NCBI GenBank assembly: GCA_910583895.1
Contig: CAJTYJ010000005.1
Coordinates: 1-64,000, forward strand
Reading direction: 5' to 3'
Origin: an uncultured Lachnospiraceae bacterium
Lineage (GTDB): Bacteria; Bacillota; Clostridia; Lachnospirales; Lachnospiraceae
DNA: 64,000 bases
Shown: positions 1-8,397 of the stretch, one piece after another
How positions within the stretch are numbered: position 1 is the first letter of the stretch
Layout of the letters: every line of letters starts with the position of its first letter
The notes under the pieces: generated by a model
Told to the model about the DNA's origin: nothing
The model's input: only the letters and a program-made list of their open reading frames with translations
Databases searched by the model: none
Program-made: the position numbers and the translations under genes

Positions 1-63
1 AATCAGCAAGGCTGATTGGGAGTTCTGTGGATAGAACTGCGGAAACTCAAGAAAACCATTTAC

Positions 64-91
64 TTGCAAAATCAAGGGAGTATGGTATAAT
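64..91 (+). promoter_or_regulatory. Predicted sigma-A promoter of the MerR-family gene
   Basis: TTGCAA at 64-69 and a perfect TATAAT at 86-91 are separated by 16 bases and read toward the MerR gene. Transcription from here would give an untranslated leader of roughly 220 nucleotides filled with palindromes and dispersed repeats, which is long for a simple regulator gene. Confidence 0.6.
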
Positions 92-121
92 TAAACTGTA
101 TAAGTTGCTGTTCAGTTACTG

Positions 122-179
122 TTCACACCATGGCTAATCACTCCGCTGATTCGTCATGGACCAGTACAGTTATGAAGTC
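122..179 (+). repeat. Dispersed 58-bp repeat, copy 1
   Basis: The reverse complement of 122-179 matches 36773-36830 at 54 of 58 positions by eye. This copy lies in the leader of the MerR gene; the other lies just behind fabH. Each copy contains short internal dyads such as AATCA/TGATT around a CCGC centre. It resembles a chromosomal intergenic repeat, not an insertion sequence, because no gene is carried. Confidence 0.8.
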
Positions 180-226
180 AAAGCATATGCCCCATCGCCG
201 CAGGCGATTTCCAATGGGCATATGCG

Positions 227-252
227 GTTACGTTCACAGGGTACCTGTGAAC
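227..252 (+). repeat. 26-bp palindromic repeat, copy 1
   Basis: These 26 bases, centred on CACAGGGTACCTGTG, recur exactly in inverted orientation at 1275-1300. The core is nearly self-complementary, so each copy can form a hairpin in RNA. Copy 1 sits in the MerR leader; copy 2 sits between the ferredoxin promoter and the end of dnaB. Confidence 0.75.
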
Positions 253-319
253 CGTAACGCTGTTCATGTGGTGATCAGCAACAGGACAAGCCGACAATTT
301 CATAGGTGGAGGGATGTAT

Positions 320-940
320 ATGGAATCAAAGCGCTATATGATCTCTGACGCTGCAAAGATCGTGGATGTAGAATCTCACGTACTCCGGTACTGGGAGGAC
401 GAACTGGAACTGCCGATCGAACGCAACGAGATGGGTCATCGCTGCTATACGGAAGATAACATCCGAATGTTTCATCACATTAAGGATCTGAAGGAACAGG
501 GCTTTCAACTGAAAGCAATCAAAGTACTGATACCAGAGATGGAACAGGGCAATATACCACCGGCGGTTGTCCGCGAACCAGAACCACCCGTAACCGACAA
601 GATGGAACAGTTTCAGTTGATCCTCGGCAAGGTCGTGTCTCAGGCCATCCGGGAGAATCAGCAGGAGATGGGCAAGGAGTTGAGCCATCAAGTATCCACT
701 CAGGTAGTCAAGGAGATGGATTATCTGTTCCGCCTGCAGGAAGAGCGGGAGGAGACCCACTACAAGAAGCTGGACGAGCTGATCCGCTCCTCTCAGAATC
801 AGCGGAAGCGACTGGCTCTTGGAAAAAAGCGGGAGAAAAAAGCAAAAGAACCCAAGATCAAGGAAGCAAAGATCAAAGAGCCCAAGATAAAAAAATCATG
901 GTTTTTCGGCGAACAGCCAAAAAAAGACATAGTCCTTTAG
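320..940 (+). CDS. MerR-family transcriptional regulator with coiled, basic C-terminus
   Basis: A helix-turn-helix of the MerR type occupies about residues 1-75 (ISDAAKIVDVESHVLRYWED, then a wing and a KDLKEQGFQLKAIK segment). A helical middle and a Lys-rich tail with repeated KEAKIKEPKIK-like units follow. No effector-binding domain is recognisable, so the signal it senses is unknown. ATG codons lie at 314 and 320. The strong AGGTGGAGGG at 304-313 abuts the first and is 6 bases before the second, so 320 is preferred. The stop codon lies inside the terminator hairpin. The gene is monocistronic and convergent with the ferredoxin gene. Confidence 0.8.
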   Translation: MESKRYMISDAAKIVDVESHVLRYWEDELELPIERNEMGHRCYTEDNIRMFHHIKDLKEQGFQLKAIKVLIPEMEQGNIPPAVVREPEPPVTDKMEQFQLILGKVVSQAIRENQQEMGKELSHQVSTQVVKEMDYLFRLQEEREETHYKKLDELIRSSQNQRKRLALGKKREKKAKEPKIKEAKIKEPKIKKSWFFGEQPKKDIVL

Positions 941-955
941 GACTATGTCTTTTTT
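919..955. terminator. Bidirectional rho-independent terminator
   Basis: A 10-bp perfect stem (926-935 with 940-949) with a TTTA loop is followed by a T run (950-955) and preceded by an A run (919-925). It can stop transcription from both the MerR gene on the plus strand and the ferredoxin gene on the minus strand. The stop codon of the MerR gene (938-940) is part of the loop and stem. Confidence 0.9.
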
Positions 956-974
956 CGTCAAATTATGTAGTGCA

Positions 975-1145
975 TTATTCAGCAGAGATTGCCTCGTTCG
1001 GACATTCTGCTTCGCAGGTGCCGCACTCCAGGCAAGCATCAGCGTCAATCACATACTTGCCATCTGCCTCAGAGATTGCATCTGCCGGACAAACTTCCGC
1101 ACAGGAACCGCATCCTACGCAGTCGCCAGAAATAACGTATGCCAT
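975..1145 (-). CDS. Small 2[4Fe-4S] ferredoxin
   Basis: The gene encodes 56 residues. It has two classic cluster-binding motifs, CVGCGSCAEVCP near residues 9-20 and CLECGTCEAECP near residues 38-49, which together ligate two [4Fe-4S] clusters. This is a clostridial-type low-potential electron carrier used by pyruvate:ferredoxin oxidoreductase, hydrogenase and similar enzymes. A good ribosome site (AAAGGAGGATAAAGTACC) precedes the ATG. It is monocistronic, with its own promoter upstream and the shared terminator downstream. Length and motif spacing are normal for the family. Confidence 0.95.
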   Translation of the reverse strand: MAYVISGDCVGCGSCAEVCPADAISEADGKYVIDADACLECGTCEAECPNEAISAE

Positions 1146-1199
1146 GGTACTTTATCCTCCTTTTTAAATTTTCGATACCCCTTTAAGGTTTCTGCATCT

Positions 1200-1228
1200 A
1201 TTTTAATATAAATGCCCATAATATGCAA
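1200..1228 (-). promoter_or_regulatory. Predicted promoter of the ferredoxin gene
   Basis: On the minus strand TTGCAT (1228-1223) and TAAAAT (1205-1200) are 17 bases apart, about 55-60 bases upstream of the ferredoxin ATG. Confidence 0.6.
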
Positions 1229-1274
1229 GCGCAAATCACTGCCAGATCCACTTCTGTTTCCAGACCAAGCTGCT

Positions 1275-1300
1275 GTTCACAGGTACCCTGTGAACGTAAC
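1275..1300 (-). repeat. 26-bp palindromic repeat, copy 2
   Basis: This is an exact inverted copy of 227-252. It is followed at 1297-1320 by another dyad (AACCAG/CTGGTT). The pair lies directly behind dnaB, where no U-tailed terminator is visible, so these hairpins may form the 3' end of the long ribosomal/replication transcript. Confidence 0.75.
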
Positions 1301-1333
1301 CAGACCAATTCCTGGTTATGCGCCTGTCAGCAC

Positions 1334-2683
1334 TCAGCCCGGCTCCCGGTCCATATCCGTAAACTTGGTAAGTTCCGGGATCCAAAGCAGGTTTACTGTT
1401 CCGATGGGACCATTCCTCTGTTTTGCGATGATGACCTCCGCGACTCTTTGCTCTGCCTCGGAAAGATCCCGGTTATAATACCCCTCCCGGTACAAAAACA
1501 TCACCACATCTGCATCCTGTTCGATGGCGCCGGATTCCCGAAGATCCGACAGCATGGGCCGGTGATCCGGACGCTGCTCCACCGCACGGCTTAGCTGCGA
1601 CAGGGCCACCACCGGGACATTCAGCTCCCTGGCCAAAGCCTTTAAGCCTCTGGATATATCAGAAATCTCCTGCTGCCTGCTGGCTGCATTGCTCTTGCCG
1701 TCACCACTCATCAGCTGCAGATAATCGATGATCACGATTTTGATGTCCTGCTCCATCTTCAGTTTCCTGCACTTGGAGCGAAGCACCGGAAGCGTAATCC
1801 CCGGCGTGTCATCAATGAACAGCTTGGACCCAGCGATGTTGGCGGAGCCTTCCACCAGATTCATCCACTCTTCATCGGTCAGACGGCCGGTACGGATCTT
1901 CTGCGCATCCACATGAGATTCTAAAGACAGCATCCGGTTCACCAGCTGCTCCTTGGACATCTCCAGACTAAAGACTGCCACCGCCTGATCCCGCTTGAAC
2001 GCCATATGCTGTGCCAGGTTCAGCACAAAAGCAGTTTTACCCATGGAAGGCCTTGCCGCGATCAACACCAAATCCGAAGGCTGCAGTCCGGAAGTCTTAT
2101 AATCCAGATCCATAAATCCGGTCTCGACTCCGGTCACTCTTCCCCGGGCCCGGGAGGCCGCATCAATCTTCTTCATCACATTGATAACCACCTGACGGAT
2201 GGGGACAAATTCCCGGCCCCCGCCCCGCTGGGCCAGCTCAAAAACCCGTTTCTCCGTCTCTGAAAGGAGCTCATCCACTTTTCCGGAGCCCGTATAGCAG
2301 ACATTCGCAACCTCTTCATTCAGACGGATCAGCCGCCTGGCAACCGCCTTCTCCGCCACGATCTGTGCATAGTACTTAATGTTGGCTGAAGTCAGCGCCT
2401 GATTCATCCACCGCAGGATCTGTTCGATGCTGCAGGCCTCTTCCGGAACGCCTTTTTCCTTCAGACTTGTGTGCAGAATCACCGGCTCCACCGGCTTTCC
2501 CCCATTGTACAGCTCCACCATGGTGTCATAGACCAGCCCCATCTGTTTTTGATAAAAATCTTCTCCCGTAATGATCTCCGACACCGTCATGATCGTTTCA
2601 TTGTCGATCAGCATGGCGCCAATCACAGAACTTTCTGCTTCCTCGTCATGGGGCATGACCCGTTTCATCAGCGCTTCTTCCAT
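1334..2683 (-). CDS. dnaB: Replicative DNA helicase DnaB
   Basis: The 449-residue protein has the expected two parts. An N-terminal all-helical domain (residues about 8-110) is the usual binding site for primase and loader. A RecA-like helicase domain follows, with Walker A ARPSMGKT at about 210-217, Walker B IIDYLQLM and the RQQEISDISRGLK / VALSQLSR motifs that end the motor core. It unwinds DNA at the replication fork as a hexamer. It is the last gene of the rpsF-ssb-rpsR-gdpP-rplI-dnaB run, 21 bases behind rplI. GGGAGAGA precedes the ATG. Length is normal. Confidence 0.97.
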   Translation of the reverse strand: MEEALMKRVMPHDEEAESSVIGAMLIDNETIMTVSEIITGEDFYQKQMGLVYDTMVELYNGGKPVEPVILHTSLKEKGVPEEACSIEQILRWMNQALTSANIKYYAQIVAEKAVARRLIRLNEEVANVCYTGSGKVDELLSETEKRVFELAQRGGGREFVPIRQVVINVMKKIDAASRARGRVTGVETGFMDLDYKTSGLQPSDLVLIAARPSMGKTAFVLNLAQHMAFKRDQAVAVFSLEMSKEQLVNRMLSLESHVDAQKIRTGRLTDEEWMNLVEGSANIAGSKLFIDDTPGITLPVLRSKCRKLKMEQDIKIVIIDYLQLMSGDGKSNAASRQQEISDISRGLKALARELNVPVVALSQLSRAVEQRPDHRPMLSDLRESGAIEQDADVVMFLYREGYYNRDLSEAEQRVAEVIIAKQRNGPIGTVNLLWIPELTKFTDMDREPG

Positions 2684-2704
2684 CTTTTTTCTGTCTCTCC
2701 CGGC

Positions 2705-3151
2705 TTACGCCTCCTGTACGACTACTTTCAGTTCACCTGTCACCTTGGGATGCAGTTTGATGGGAACCATCGTCGTTCCCACTGCCTTAATCGGAGCAGG
2801 CATCACCAGTTTCTTTTTGTCGATCTCCAGGTCAAGCTGTTCCTTCGCCGCCTGGGCGATTTCTTTGGAAGAGATGGAGCCAAACAGTCTGCCGCCCTCT
2901 CCCGCTTTGATCTTCAAAGTCACCTGTACCTTTTTCAGATCCTCTGCAAAGGCCTTCGCCTCATCCAGCCTCTGGGCCGCCAGCTTGTCTTCATGGGCCC
3001 GCTTCAGCTTTAAATCATTCATGTTCTTGGGGGTCGCCTCAAGACCCAGCTTCTTCGCCAGGATAAAATTCCTCGCATACCCGTCGTTGACCTCCACCAG
3101 TTCTCCCTTTTTCCCAAGGGACTTGACATCTTCCAGTAAGATTACCTTCAT
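2705..3151 (-). CDS. rplI: 50S ribosomal protein L9
   Basis: The 148-residue protein shows the typical N-terminal L9 fold (MKVILLEDVKSLGKKGELVEV, then NDGYARNFILAKKLG), a long connecting helix and a C-terminal domain. It binds 23S rRNA near the L1 stalk. Its ATG overlaps the stop of gdpP by 4 bases (ATGA), so translation is probably coupled. The gdpP-rplI-dnaB order is common in Firmicutes. Confidence 0.97.
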   Translation of the reverse strand: MKVILLEDVKSLGKKGELVEVNDGYARNFILAKKLGLEATPKNMNDLKLKRAHEDKLAAQRLDEAKAFAEDLKKVQVTLKIKAGEGGRLFGSISSKEIAQAAKEQLDLEIDKKKLVMPAPIKAVGTTMVPIKLHPKVTGELKVVVQEA

Positions 3152-5193
3152 TCCAGTTCTCCTTCCTCAAACATGCGGTCCAGCGTATCCCGCACCGTCT
3201 TCATGGCCTCTTCCAGAGAACACGCAAGCTGTGCTCCTGCCACATTCAGGTGACCTCCGCCGCCCATCTTTTCCATAATGACCTGCACGTTGACCTCGTC
3301 AATGGAACGCGCACTCACATAGATCTTTCCGTTGTATTCTGTCAGCACGATGGATGCGCCTACCCCTATGATATTCAAAAGCTCATTGGCCGCCTGCGCG
3401 CCCACAATGGTGGGACTTTCCAATCCTTTGCCCGGGCAGACCGAGAGCGCAAAGCCCCGGTACACCTCCGCATGGCGGACCGACTCCGCCCGTGCCTTGT
3501 ACTCTGCCATATCATTGCGGAACATCTTCCGCACCCGGGTCACATCCGCTCCGCATCGGCGCAGGAACGCCGCCGCCTCAAAGGTACGCACCCCCGTCTT
3601 TGTTACAAAATTATCAGTGTCAATGACAATGCCTGCATACATACAGTCCGCTTCTCCGCCCTTTAACCGCACGTTGTCCGCAAAATACTGCAGAATCTCT
3701 GCTACCATCTCGCAGGCAGAAGATGCGTTCGGCTCGATGTAGGAGAGCACCGCATGTTCAATCGCCTCATTTCCTCTCCGGTGATGATCAAATACCACTA
3801 CCGTGGGAGTCATGAACAGGATATCCTCACATTCTGTATAGCTTGGCCGGTTTGTGTCCACCACAATCACCACCGTATTGCGGTCCACAATCTCCCGGGC
3901 CTGACTGCTTCCAATGACGATACCGGTCTCCGTGCCGTTGGCCTCGTTAAAAACCGCCAGCATGGGACGCACAGATGTCGTCAATTCATTGACCACAATA
4001 TGCGCCTTTTTGTTCAGCGCTTTTGCCGCCCGGTAGATACCCACCGCCGCACCAAAAGAATCCGCGTCCGTCAGACGGTGCCCCATGACCACCACCTTGT
4101 CCTTGGCTTCCACAATATCCCGAAGAGCCTGCGCCTTAACCCGCGCCTTGACCCGGGTATTTTTCTCCACCTGCTGGGTCTTGCCTCCGTAGTATGTGAT
4201 CTGCTCCCTGGTCTTGATCACCGCCTGATCACCGCCCCTTGCAAGGGCCAGATCCATGGCACTGCGGGCGTACTCCATACAGTCTATATAAGAAGTACTC
4301 CCGGATCCGATGCTGATACTCAGAGTGATGGGCATTTCATTTCCGATATTAACCGTCTTGATATCCTGCAGAAGATCAAACTTATTCTCCTTGATCTGTG
4401 ACAGCGCCTTCTCCTGCATCACCACAAAGAACCGGTCTTTTTCCAGCTTTCGGACGATTCCGTCATACGTATTAAAATACTTGTTGATCTTTCGTTCAAT
4501 CAAAGCCACCAGAAGAGAAGTCCGCACTTCCTCCACCGTCTCTAGCGCTTCATCATAATTGTCGATGTATACCAGACCGGCAGCCATCCGCTGTTCCTGA
4601 TTTTCCCGAATATAATGATTGATCTCCGTGACATCAAACAAATACAGGGCAATCAGACCGCCCTCAAACTCCACCTTGCTGACCAGATGACTGCTGGTCA
4701 TATCTTCCTCCATATGAAGAAGTTTCATATCCGCCCGATAATCCGCTTCCCCATAAGCAAACTCCACCGACGTGTGCGGCTCCTTCTCTCCCGGAAGCAC
4801 TTTTCGGCTGAGTTCTGGAAATACAGAGCTGATACTGCGGCCATATTCAGGACCTTTTCCGGTAATCTCCATAAACTCCTGGTTCATCCATATGATCTTG
4901 CCGTCCTCTGCCAGGATCGCATAAGGCAGCGCCAGCTCTTTTAAAAGGTTCTTCTGGATCTGTCCGTAACGGGTGGCAAAGGAGACCAGTTCCGTATAGA
5001 GCACCGGCTGATTGCTGGCGTATAAAACAGCGGCAACTGCCGCGTAAAAAAGCACAAATACAGCCATCACCATCCCCGCCTCGCGGGAAAGCACATAGAT
5101 CCATAGATTCATACCGATCAGAAGCAGTGTCAGATACAAAGGCCAGCGCACATACAGACGAAGCTGTCCGTTGAGTTTTACATTTTTTTTCAT
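3148..5193 (-). CDS. gdpP: Cyclic-di-AMP phosphodiesterase GdpP (PAS-GGDEF-DHH/DHHA1)
   Basis: This 681-residue membrane protein hydrolyses the second messenger c-di-AMP, which governs potassium balance and wall stress. Two N-terminal membrane segments (about residues 15-60) are followed by a PAS-like domain (about 85-190) and a degenerate GGDEF domain (about 200-330, without an intact GGDEF motif, as is normal for GdpP). The catalytic DHH domain follows, with GHRLTDADSFGA near 370 and VVFDHHRRGNE, and then DHHA1 with GGGGHLNVAGAQ. The metal ligands of the DHH phosphodiesterase are present. It lies between rpsR and rplI. Confidence 0.95.
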   Translation of the reverse strand: MKKNVKLNGQLRLYVRWPLYLTLLLIGMNLWIYVLSREAGMVMAVFVLFYAAVAAVLYASNQPVLYTELVSFATRYGQIQKNLLKELALPYAILAEDGKIIWMNQEFMEITGKGPEYGRSISSVFPELSRKVLPGEKEPHTSVEFAYGEADYRADMKLLHMEEDMTSSHLVSKVEFEGGLIALYLFDVTEINHYIRENQEQRMAAGLVYIDNYDEALETVEEVRTSLLVALIERKINKYFNTYDGIVRKLEKDRFFVVMQEKALSQIKENKFDLLQDIKTVNIGNEMPITLSISIGSGSTSYIDCMEYARSAMDLALARGGDQAVIKTREQITYYGGKTQQVEKNTRVKARVKAQALRDIVEAKDKVVVMGHRLTDADSFGAAVGIYRAAKALNKKAHIVVNELTTSVRPMLAVFNEANGTETGIVIGSSQAREIVDRNTVVIVVDTNRPSYTECEDILFMTPTVVVFDHHRRGNEAIEHAVLSYIEPNASSACEMVAEILQYFADNVRLKGGEADCMYAGIVIDTDNFVTKTGVRTFEAAAFLRRCGADVTRVRKMFRNDMAEYKARAESVRHAEVYRGFALSVCPGKGLESPTIVGAQAANELLNIIGVGASIVLTEYNGKIYVSARSIDEVNVQVIMEKMGGGGHLNVAGAQLACSLEEAMKTVRDTLDRMFEEGELE

Positions 5194-5306
5194 GATGGTT
5201 TTCCTTGCAAGATTGATGACCCGTTATCTGCAGCGGGATCATTGACTGGGTTGCCGGACAATAAGGGAAAAAGAGCACCGCCGAAGCGATGCCCAAAAAG
5301 TTGTTC

Positions 5307-5570
5307 CTATTCTGCTGTGTACGGCATAAGAGCCACATGTCTTGCTCTCTTGATCGCTACCGTAAGCGCTCTTTGATGCTTCGCACAGTTCCCGGTGATT
5401 CTCCTCGGAAGGATCTTTCCTCTCTCGGAAACATATCTCTTTAATTTATTCACATCTTTGTAATCAATCTCATTGTTCTCTTTGCCGCAGAATACGCAAA
5501 CTTTCTTTCTTCTGCGTCCGCCTCTCCGCATCTTGGGAGCGTCGCCTTTTTCATTTTTGGTGTAAGCCAT
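5307..5570 (-). CDS. rpsR: 30S ribosomal protein S18 (cysteine-containing form)
   Basis: The 87-residue protein contains the diagnostic [20 protein letters not shown] and [14 protein letters not shown] segments. It also keeps Cys residues (CVFC near 25-28 and a later Cys) that make a zinc-binding form of S18. It pairs with S6 on the 30S platform. It is the third gene of the rpsF-ssb-rpsR operon, with 113 bases to gdpP. Confidence 0.97.
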   Translation of the reverse strand: MAYTKNEKGDAPKMRRGGRRRKKVCVFCGKENNEIDYKDVNKLKRYVSERGKILPRRITGNCAKHQRALTVAIKRARHVALMPYTAE

Positions 5571-5611
5571 GATGGTTCCTCCTTCTCACGTTCTTGTATC
5601 AAATCCGATTG

Positions 5612-6085
5612 TTAATTGAAAGGCAATTCCTCATCAATTCCGTCGGGGATATTCATAAAACCGTCCCCGGCAGCTCCCATGGGTCCTGGAGCCGGTGCCG
5701 GTGCAGCCTGATATCCTCCGCCCATGCCCATACCGCCGCGGTTCGCATCGGAAGTCGACTTGCTCTCAGCAAACTCAATGTCATCGAGCACCACATCCGT
5801 GGTGTAAACTTTCTGTCCCTCGCGGTTGGTATAGCTTCCGGTCTGAATCCTTCCGGATGCCGCCACTTTCACGCCCTGACGCAGATACTTCTCCGCAAAC
5901 TCCGCAGTTCTGCCAAATGCCACACATCCGATAAAATCTGCGGTCTGCTCTCCGTCTTTTCTGCCGAATCTGCGGTCCACTGCAAGAGTGAATCTCGCCA
6001 CTGCCGTAGCAGTCTCTCCGTTGGAATAACGGATATCCGGATCTCTGGTCAGACGTCCCATTAAAACTACTTTATTCATTAACAA
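5612..6085 (-). CDS. ssb: Single-stranded DNA-binding protein
   Basis: The 157-residue SSB has an N-terminal OB fold (MNKVVLMGRLTRDPDIRYS and following, residues 2-110), a flexible Gly/Pro/Ala-rich linker, and an acidic C-terminal tip ending EELPFN that docks repair and replication partners. It coats single-stranded DNA at forks. Its position between rpsF and rpsR is the standard Firmicute arrangement. Confidence 0.97.
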   Translation of the reverse strand: MLMNKVVLMGRLTRDPDIRYSNGETATAVARFTLAVDRRFGRKDGEQTADFIGCVAFGRTAEFAEKYLRQGVKVAASGRIQTGSYTNREGQKVYTTDVVLDDIEFAESKSTSDANRGGMGMGGGYQAAPAPAPGPMGAAGDGFMNIPDGIDEELPFN

Positions 6086-6106
6086 TCACCTCTTAATATG
6101 CTCTCA

Positions 6107-6394
6107 CTATGCATCTTTGCGAACACACAGATAGCGGATGATATTGTCCAGAATACGCACACGCTTCTCTACTTCTGCCGGACAGCTTGCCGGTGCTTCG
6201 AACTGGACGAAGTAGTAAAATCCTTCTCTCATCTTCTGGATCTCGTAAGCAAGTCTCTTCTTGCCTGCATCTTCCACTTCTGTCACAACGCCGCCGAAAC
6301 GAGTAATGATCTCTTTTGCTTTTTCTACGGCTGCTGCTCTCTCATCATCTTCGATTTTTGCATTCACAATCAGTGCTAATTCGTATTTGTTCAT
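6107..6394 (-). CDS. rpsF: 30S ribosomal protein S6
   Basis: The 95-residue protein starts MNKYELALIVNAKIEDDER and contains the KKRLAYEIQKMREGFYYFVQF strand-helix typical of S6. It forms a heterodimer with S18 on the ribosome. It is the first gene of the operon. Its leader (6395-6472) carries two hairpins and probably serves feedback control by the S6:S18 pair. AAAGGAGGTAAAGC precedes the ATG. Confidence 0.97.
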   Translation of the reverse strand: MNKYELALIVNAKIEDDERAAAVEKAKEIITRFGGVVTEVEDAGKKRLAYEIQKMREGFYYFVQFEAPASCPAEVEKRVRILDNIIRYLCVRKDA

Positions 6395-6496
6395 GCTTTA
6401 CCTCCTTTTGGTCTCTGGCGCATGGCTGAACCATGCACAAGGAATTACCCCCGCACAGGGGGACATAATATATCACAGATTATAACTATATCACAA
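6395..6496 (-). promoter_or_regulatory. rpsF promoter and structured leader (likely S6:S18 feedback site)
   Basis: On the minus strand TTGTGA (6496-6491) and TATATT (6472-6467) are 18 bases apart. The leader then forms CCCCC/GGGGG (6462-6448) and GCATGG/CCATGC (6436-6420) hairpins before the ribosome site. Leaders bound by the S6:S18 complex are known upstream of rpsF in many bacteria. The regulatory role here is inferred from position and structure only. Confidence 0.55.
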
Positions 6497-6509
6497 GTTA
6501 TTCTGATAT

Positions 6510-6692
6510 TCAAGCTTTTTTTCGCAGTCCACGGGCATTTTTTTCCACCAGTTTTCTCGGGACCATGACTTGATGCCCGCAGCCCTCACATTTCAGCCGG
6601 AAATCTGCTCCCACCCGCAGGATCTCCCATTCCTGACTGCCGCAGGGATGCGGTTTTTTCAGTTTTACAATATCGCCTACCTGATACTCCAT
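6510..6692 (-). CDS. DUF951 family small protein
   Basis: The 60-residue protein begins MEYQVGDIVKLKKPHPCG and carries LKCEGCGHQVMVPRKLVEK, the signature of the DUF951 family found next to replication and ribosomal genes in Firmicutes. The Cys pair suggests a metal or nucleic-acid contact, but no function is established. A longer frame begins at 6797, yet GGAGAACAAGGTCG directly precedes the internal ATG at 6692 and gives the usual family length. Confidence 0.85.
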   Translation of the reverse strand: MEYQVGDIVKLKKPHPCGSQEWEILRVGADFRLKCEGCGHQVMVPRKLVEKNARGLRKKA

Positions 6693-6783
6693 TCGACCTT
6701 GTTCTCCTGTCTGTTCCATATTTTCTATCTGTCCAAAACAGCATATGCCGCCAAGTACGCACGGCACATTGCCCCGTTCCATT

Positions 6784-7503
6784 TTACATCTGTTCAAAAA
6801 CAGCTCCGATGCTTTCCTGCAGAAGTAAATCTGCCCGGCAATCCATGGAGGTGACGGACTTGTTAATCAGCACCAGCTTGTGACCGCTGTAATAGTCGAT
6901 CAGCCCCGCCGCCGGATAAACCGTAAGGGATGTGCCGCCGATGATCATGACATCTGCATCGCGGATCGCTTTTATGGCACCTTGCACAGTCTTTGTGTCC
7001 AGCCCCTCTTCATAGAGCACCACATCCGGCTTGATGAATCCGCCGCATGTTTCGCAGACCGGCACGCCCGTGGAGTTTTGAATAAACACCGCATCGTAAA
7101 ATGCACCGCATTTTTCACAGTAATTCCGATGGACAGAACCATGAAGCTCATAAACCTTGCGACTGCCCGCCGCCTGATGAAGCCCATCGATATTCTGAGT
7201 CACCACTGCCTGAAGTTTTCCTTGCTGCTCCCACTTTGCAAGCTTGAAATGGGCGGCATTGGGCCTGGCATCCAAAGCCAGCATCTTGGCCCGGTAAAAA
7301 CGATAAAACTCTTCTGTCATCTGCCGGTAAAACGTATGGCTTAAGATCGTCTCAGGCGGGTAATCATACTGCTGATGATAAAGCCCGTCCACACTCCGAA
7401 AATCCGGAATCCCGCTCTCGGTGGAGACACCTGCCCCTCCAAAAAAGACAATATTGTCGCTTTCTTCCACCCATTTTTTTAATGTATTGAATGCCTCTGT
7501 CAT
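6784..7503 (-). CDS. cobB: NAD-dependent protein deacylase, sirtuin family
   Basis: The 239-residue Sir2-type enzyme has the NAD-binding GGAGVSTESGIPDFRS motif near the N-terminus, TQNIDGLH, the catalytic His in YELHGSVH, and a structural zinc site formed by CEKC and CETC. It removes acetyl or other acyl groups from protein lysines with NAD+. The ATG at 7503 follows GGAGAATCATT and gives the standard start; the frame extends 16 codons further upstream without support. It is followed by the DUF951 gene on the same strand. Confidence 0.92.
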   Translation of the reverse strand: MTEAFNTLKKWVEESDNIVFFGGAGVSTESGIPDFRSVDGLYHQQYDYPPETILSHTFYRQMTEEFYRFYRAKMLALDARPNAAHFKLAKWEQQGKLQAVVTQNIDGLHQAAGSRKVYELHGSVHRNYCEKCGAFYDAVFIQNSTGVPVCETCGGFIKPDVVLYEEGLDTKTVQGAIKAIRDADVMIIGGTSLTVYPAAGLIDYYSGHKLVLINKSVTSMDCRADLLLQESIGAVFEQM

Positions 7504-7602
7504 AATGATTCTCCTGCTTGAAAATTCCCCTCTGGCGCCCTCTGTCTGCAAGGATTTCCGATCGCTTTCGCTCTCTTTGAAATCCCTTCGGGGTTTTGCT
7601 GT

Positions 7603-8280
7603 TTAGATTTCACTGCCAGTCCACTCTACCGGGATATCTGCCCGCAGATCCTGCACCCCCTCTGTACAGACCGCTGCCGCATAGCCTTCCGCCGCGTTTA
7701 GAAGGCGGCAGGTCCAGCCTGTCTTTTGATCCCTTTGTACCACTTCCGGATATGCCCCTTCCATACGTACGTAAAAAGCGTCCAATGGGGCAGAAAATCC
7801 GGTCCCTCTCGCCTTCAGATAGCTCTCCTTCACTGCCCAGTACTGATAGAAAAGGACTTTTTGCTGCCCTGATGCTGCCTGCTCATAAAATATGCGTTCC
7901 TCCGGCTGCAGAACTCTGTATACCAGCGCCTTCTTTGGTTCCTTTTCCATGTACTGCAGATCCACCCCGATCTCCTGGTCAGACAGCCCGCAGAGCACAC
8001 AGTCTTTGGAGTGGGACCAGTTCACATACAGACCTTTCTGTCCATACAAGTATGGTTTCCCGTGAACAGTTCTCGTATAAACCGCCGGAAGAGACAATCC
8101 TGCCCCGATCCTTTCCAGACTCCGGTTCAAAAGCACCTCTGCCCCAAGATAAATCTGCTGTTGTTTTCCGCTTTTTATCCTGCGGGCCTGCTCTAAGCGC
8201 TCCCCGGACAGCCAGCATCTCCACTTGGGATCGGTAAAATCCTGTCTGCTGACCTTCATTGCAAATATCCGTATCATCAT
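7603..8280 (-). CDS. 4'-phosphopantetheinyl transferase, Sfp type
   Basis: The 225-residue protein contains the two family motifs, IGVDLQYM (magnesium site) and YWAVKESYLKARGTG. It also has WSHS, the His-containing segment that contacts coenzyme A. Such enzymes attach phosphopantetheine to carrier proteins. Because the window also encodes the fatty-acid ACP, it could serve AcpP, but Sfp-type enzymes often act on secondary carrier proteins, and no such megasynthase is visible here. It is divergent from the ilvB T-box. Confidence 0.88.
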   Translation of the reverse strand: MMIRIFAMKVSRQDFTDPKWRCWLSGERLEQARRIKSGKQQQIYLGAEVLLNRSLERIGAGLSLPAVYTRTVHGKPYLYGQKGLYVNWSHSKDCVLCGLSDQEIGVDLQYMEKEPKKALVYRVLQPEERIFYEQAASGQQKVLFYQYWAVKESYLKARGTGFSAPLDAFYVRMEGAYPEVVQRDQKTGWTCRLLNAAEGYAAAVCTEGVQDLRADIPVEWTGSEI

Positions 8281-8335
8281 GCTTCTACTATATCAAAAAA
8301 CCAAACATATTTCCAGCGAATACAGAAAAAACCGA

Positions 8336-8365
8336 TTGACAGATTCCGCCTTCTGCCTCTATAAT
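8336..8365 (+). promoter_or_regulatory. Strong promoter of the ilvBN transcript
   Basis: A perfect TTGACA (8336-8341) and TATAAT (8360-8365) separated by 18 bases read into the T-box leader. Confidence 0.8.
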
Positions 8366-8397
8366 AAATAACATATCAGTTTAAAAACACATAAATG

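Larger units (their letters stand above)
92..313 (+). other. Repeat-rich leader upstream of the MerR gene
   Basis: No gene is supported here. The stretch holds a 58-bp dispersed repeat (122-179), an inverted repeat built on GCATATGCCCCAT / ATGGGCATATGC (about 183-225) and a palindrome around GTTCACAGGGTACCTGTGAAC (about 227-258). All lie between the promoter and the start codon, so the mRNA leader should be heavily folded. The open frame at 130-348 is produced by these repeats and has no ribosome site. Confidence 0.5.

Noticed and set aside
130..348. Open frame of 72 codons before the MerR gene
   Set aside because: It is made of the palindromic repeats and overlaps the MerR start; no ribosome site.
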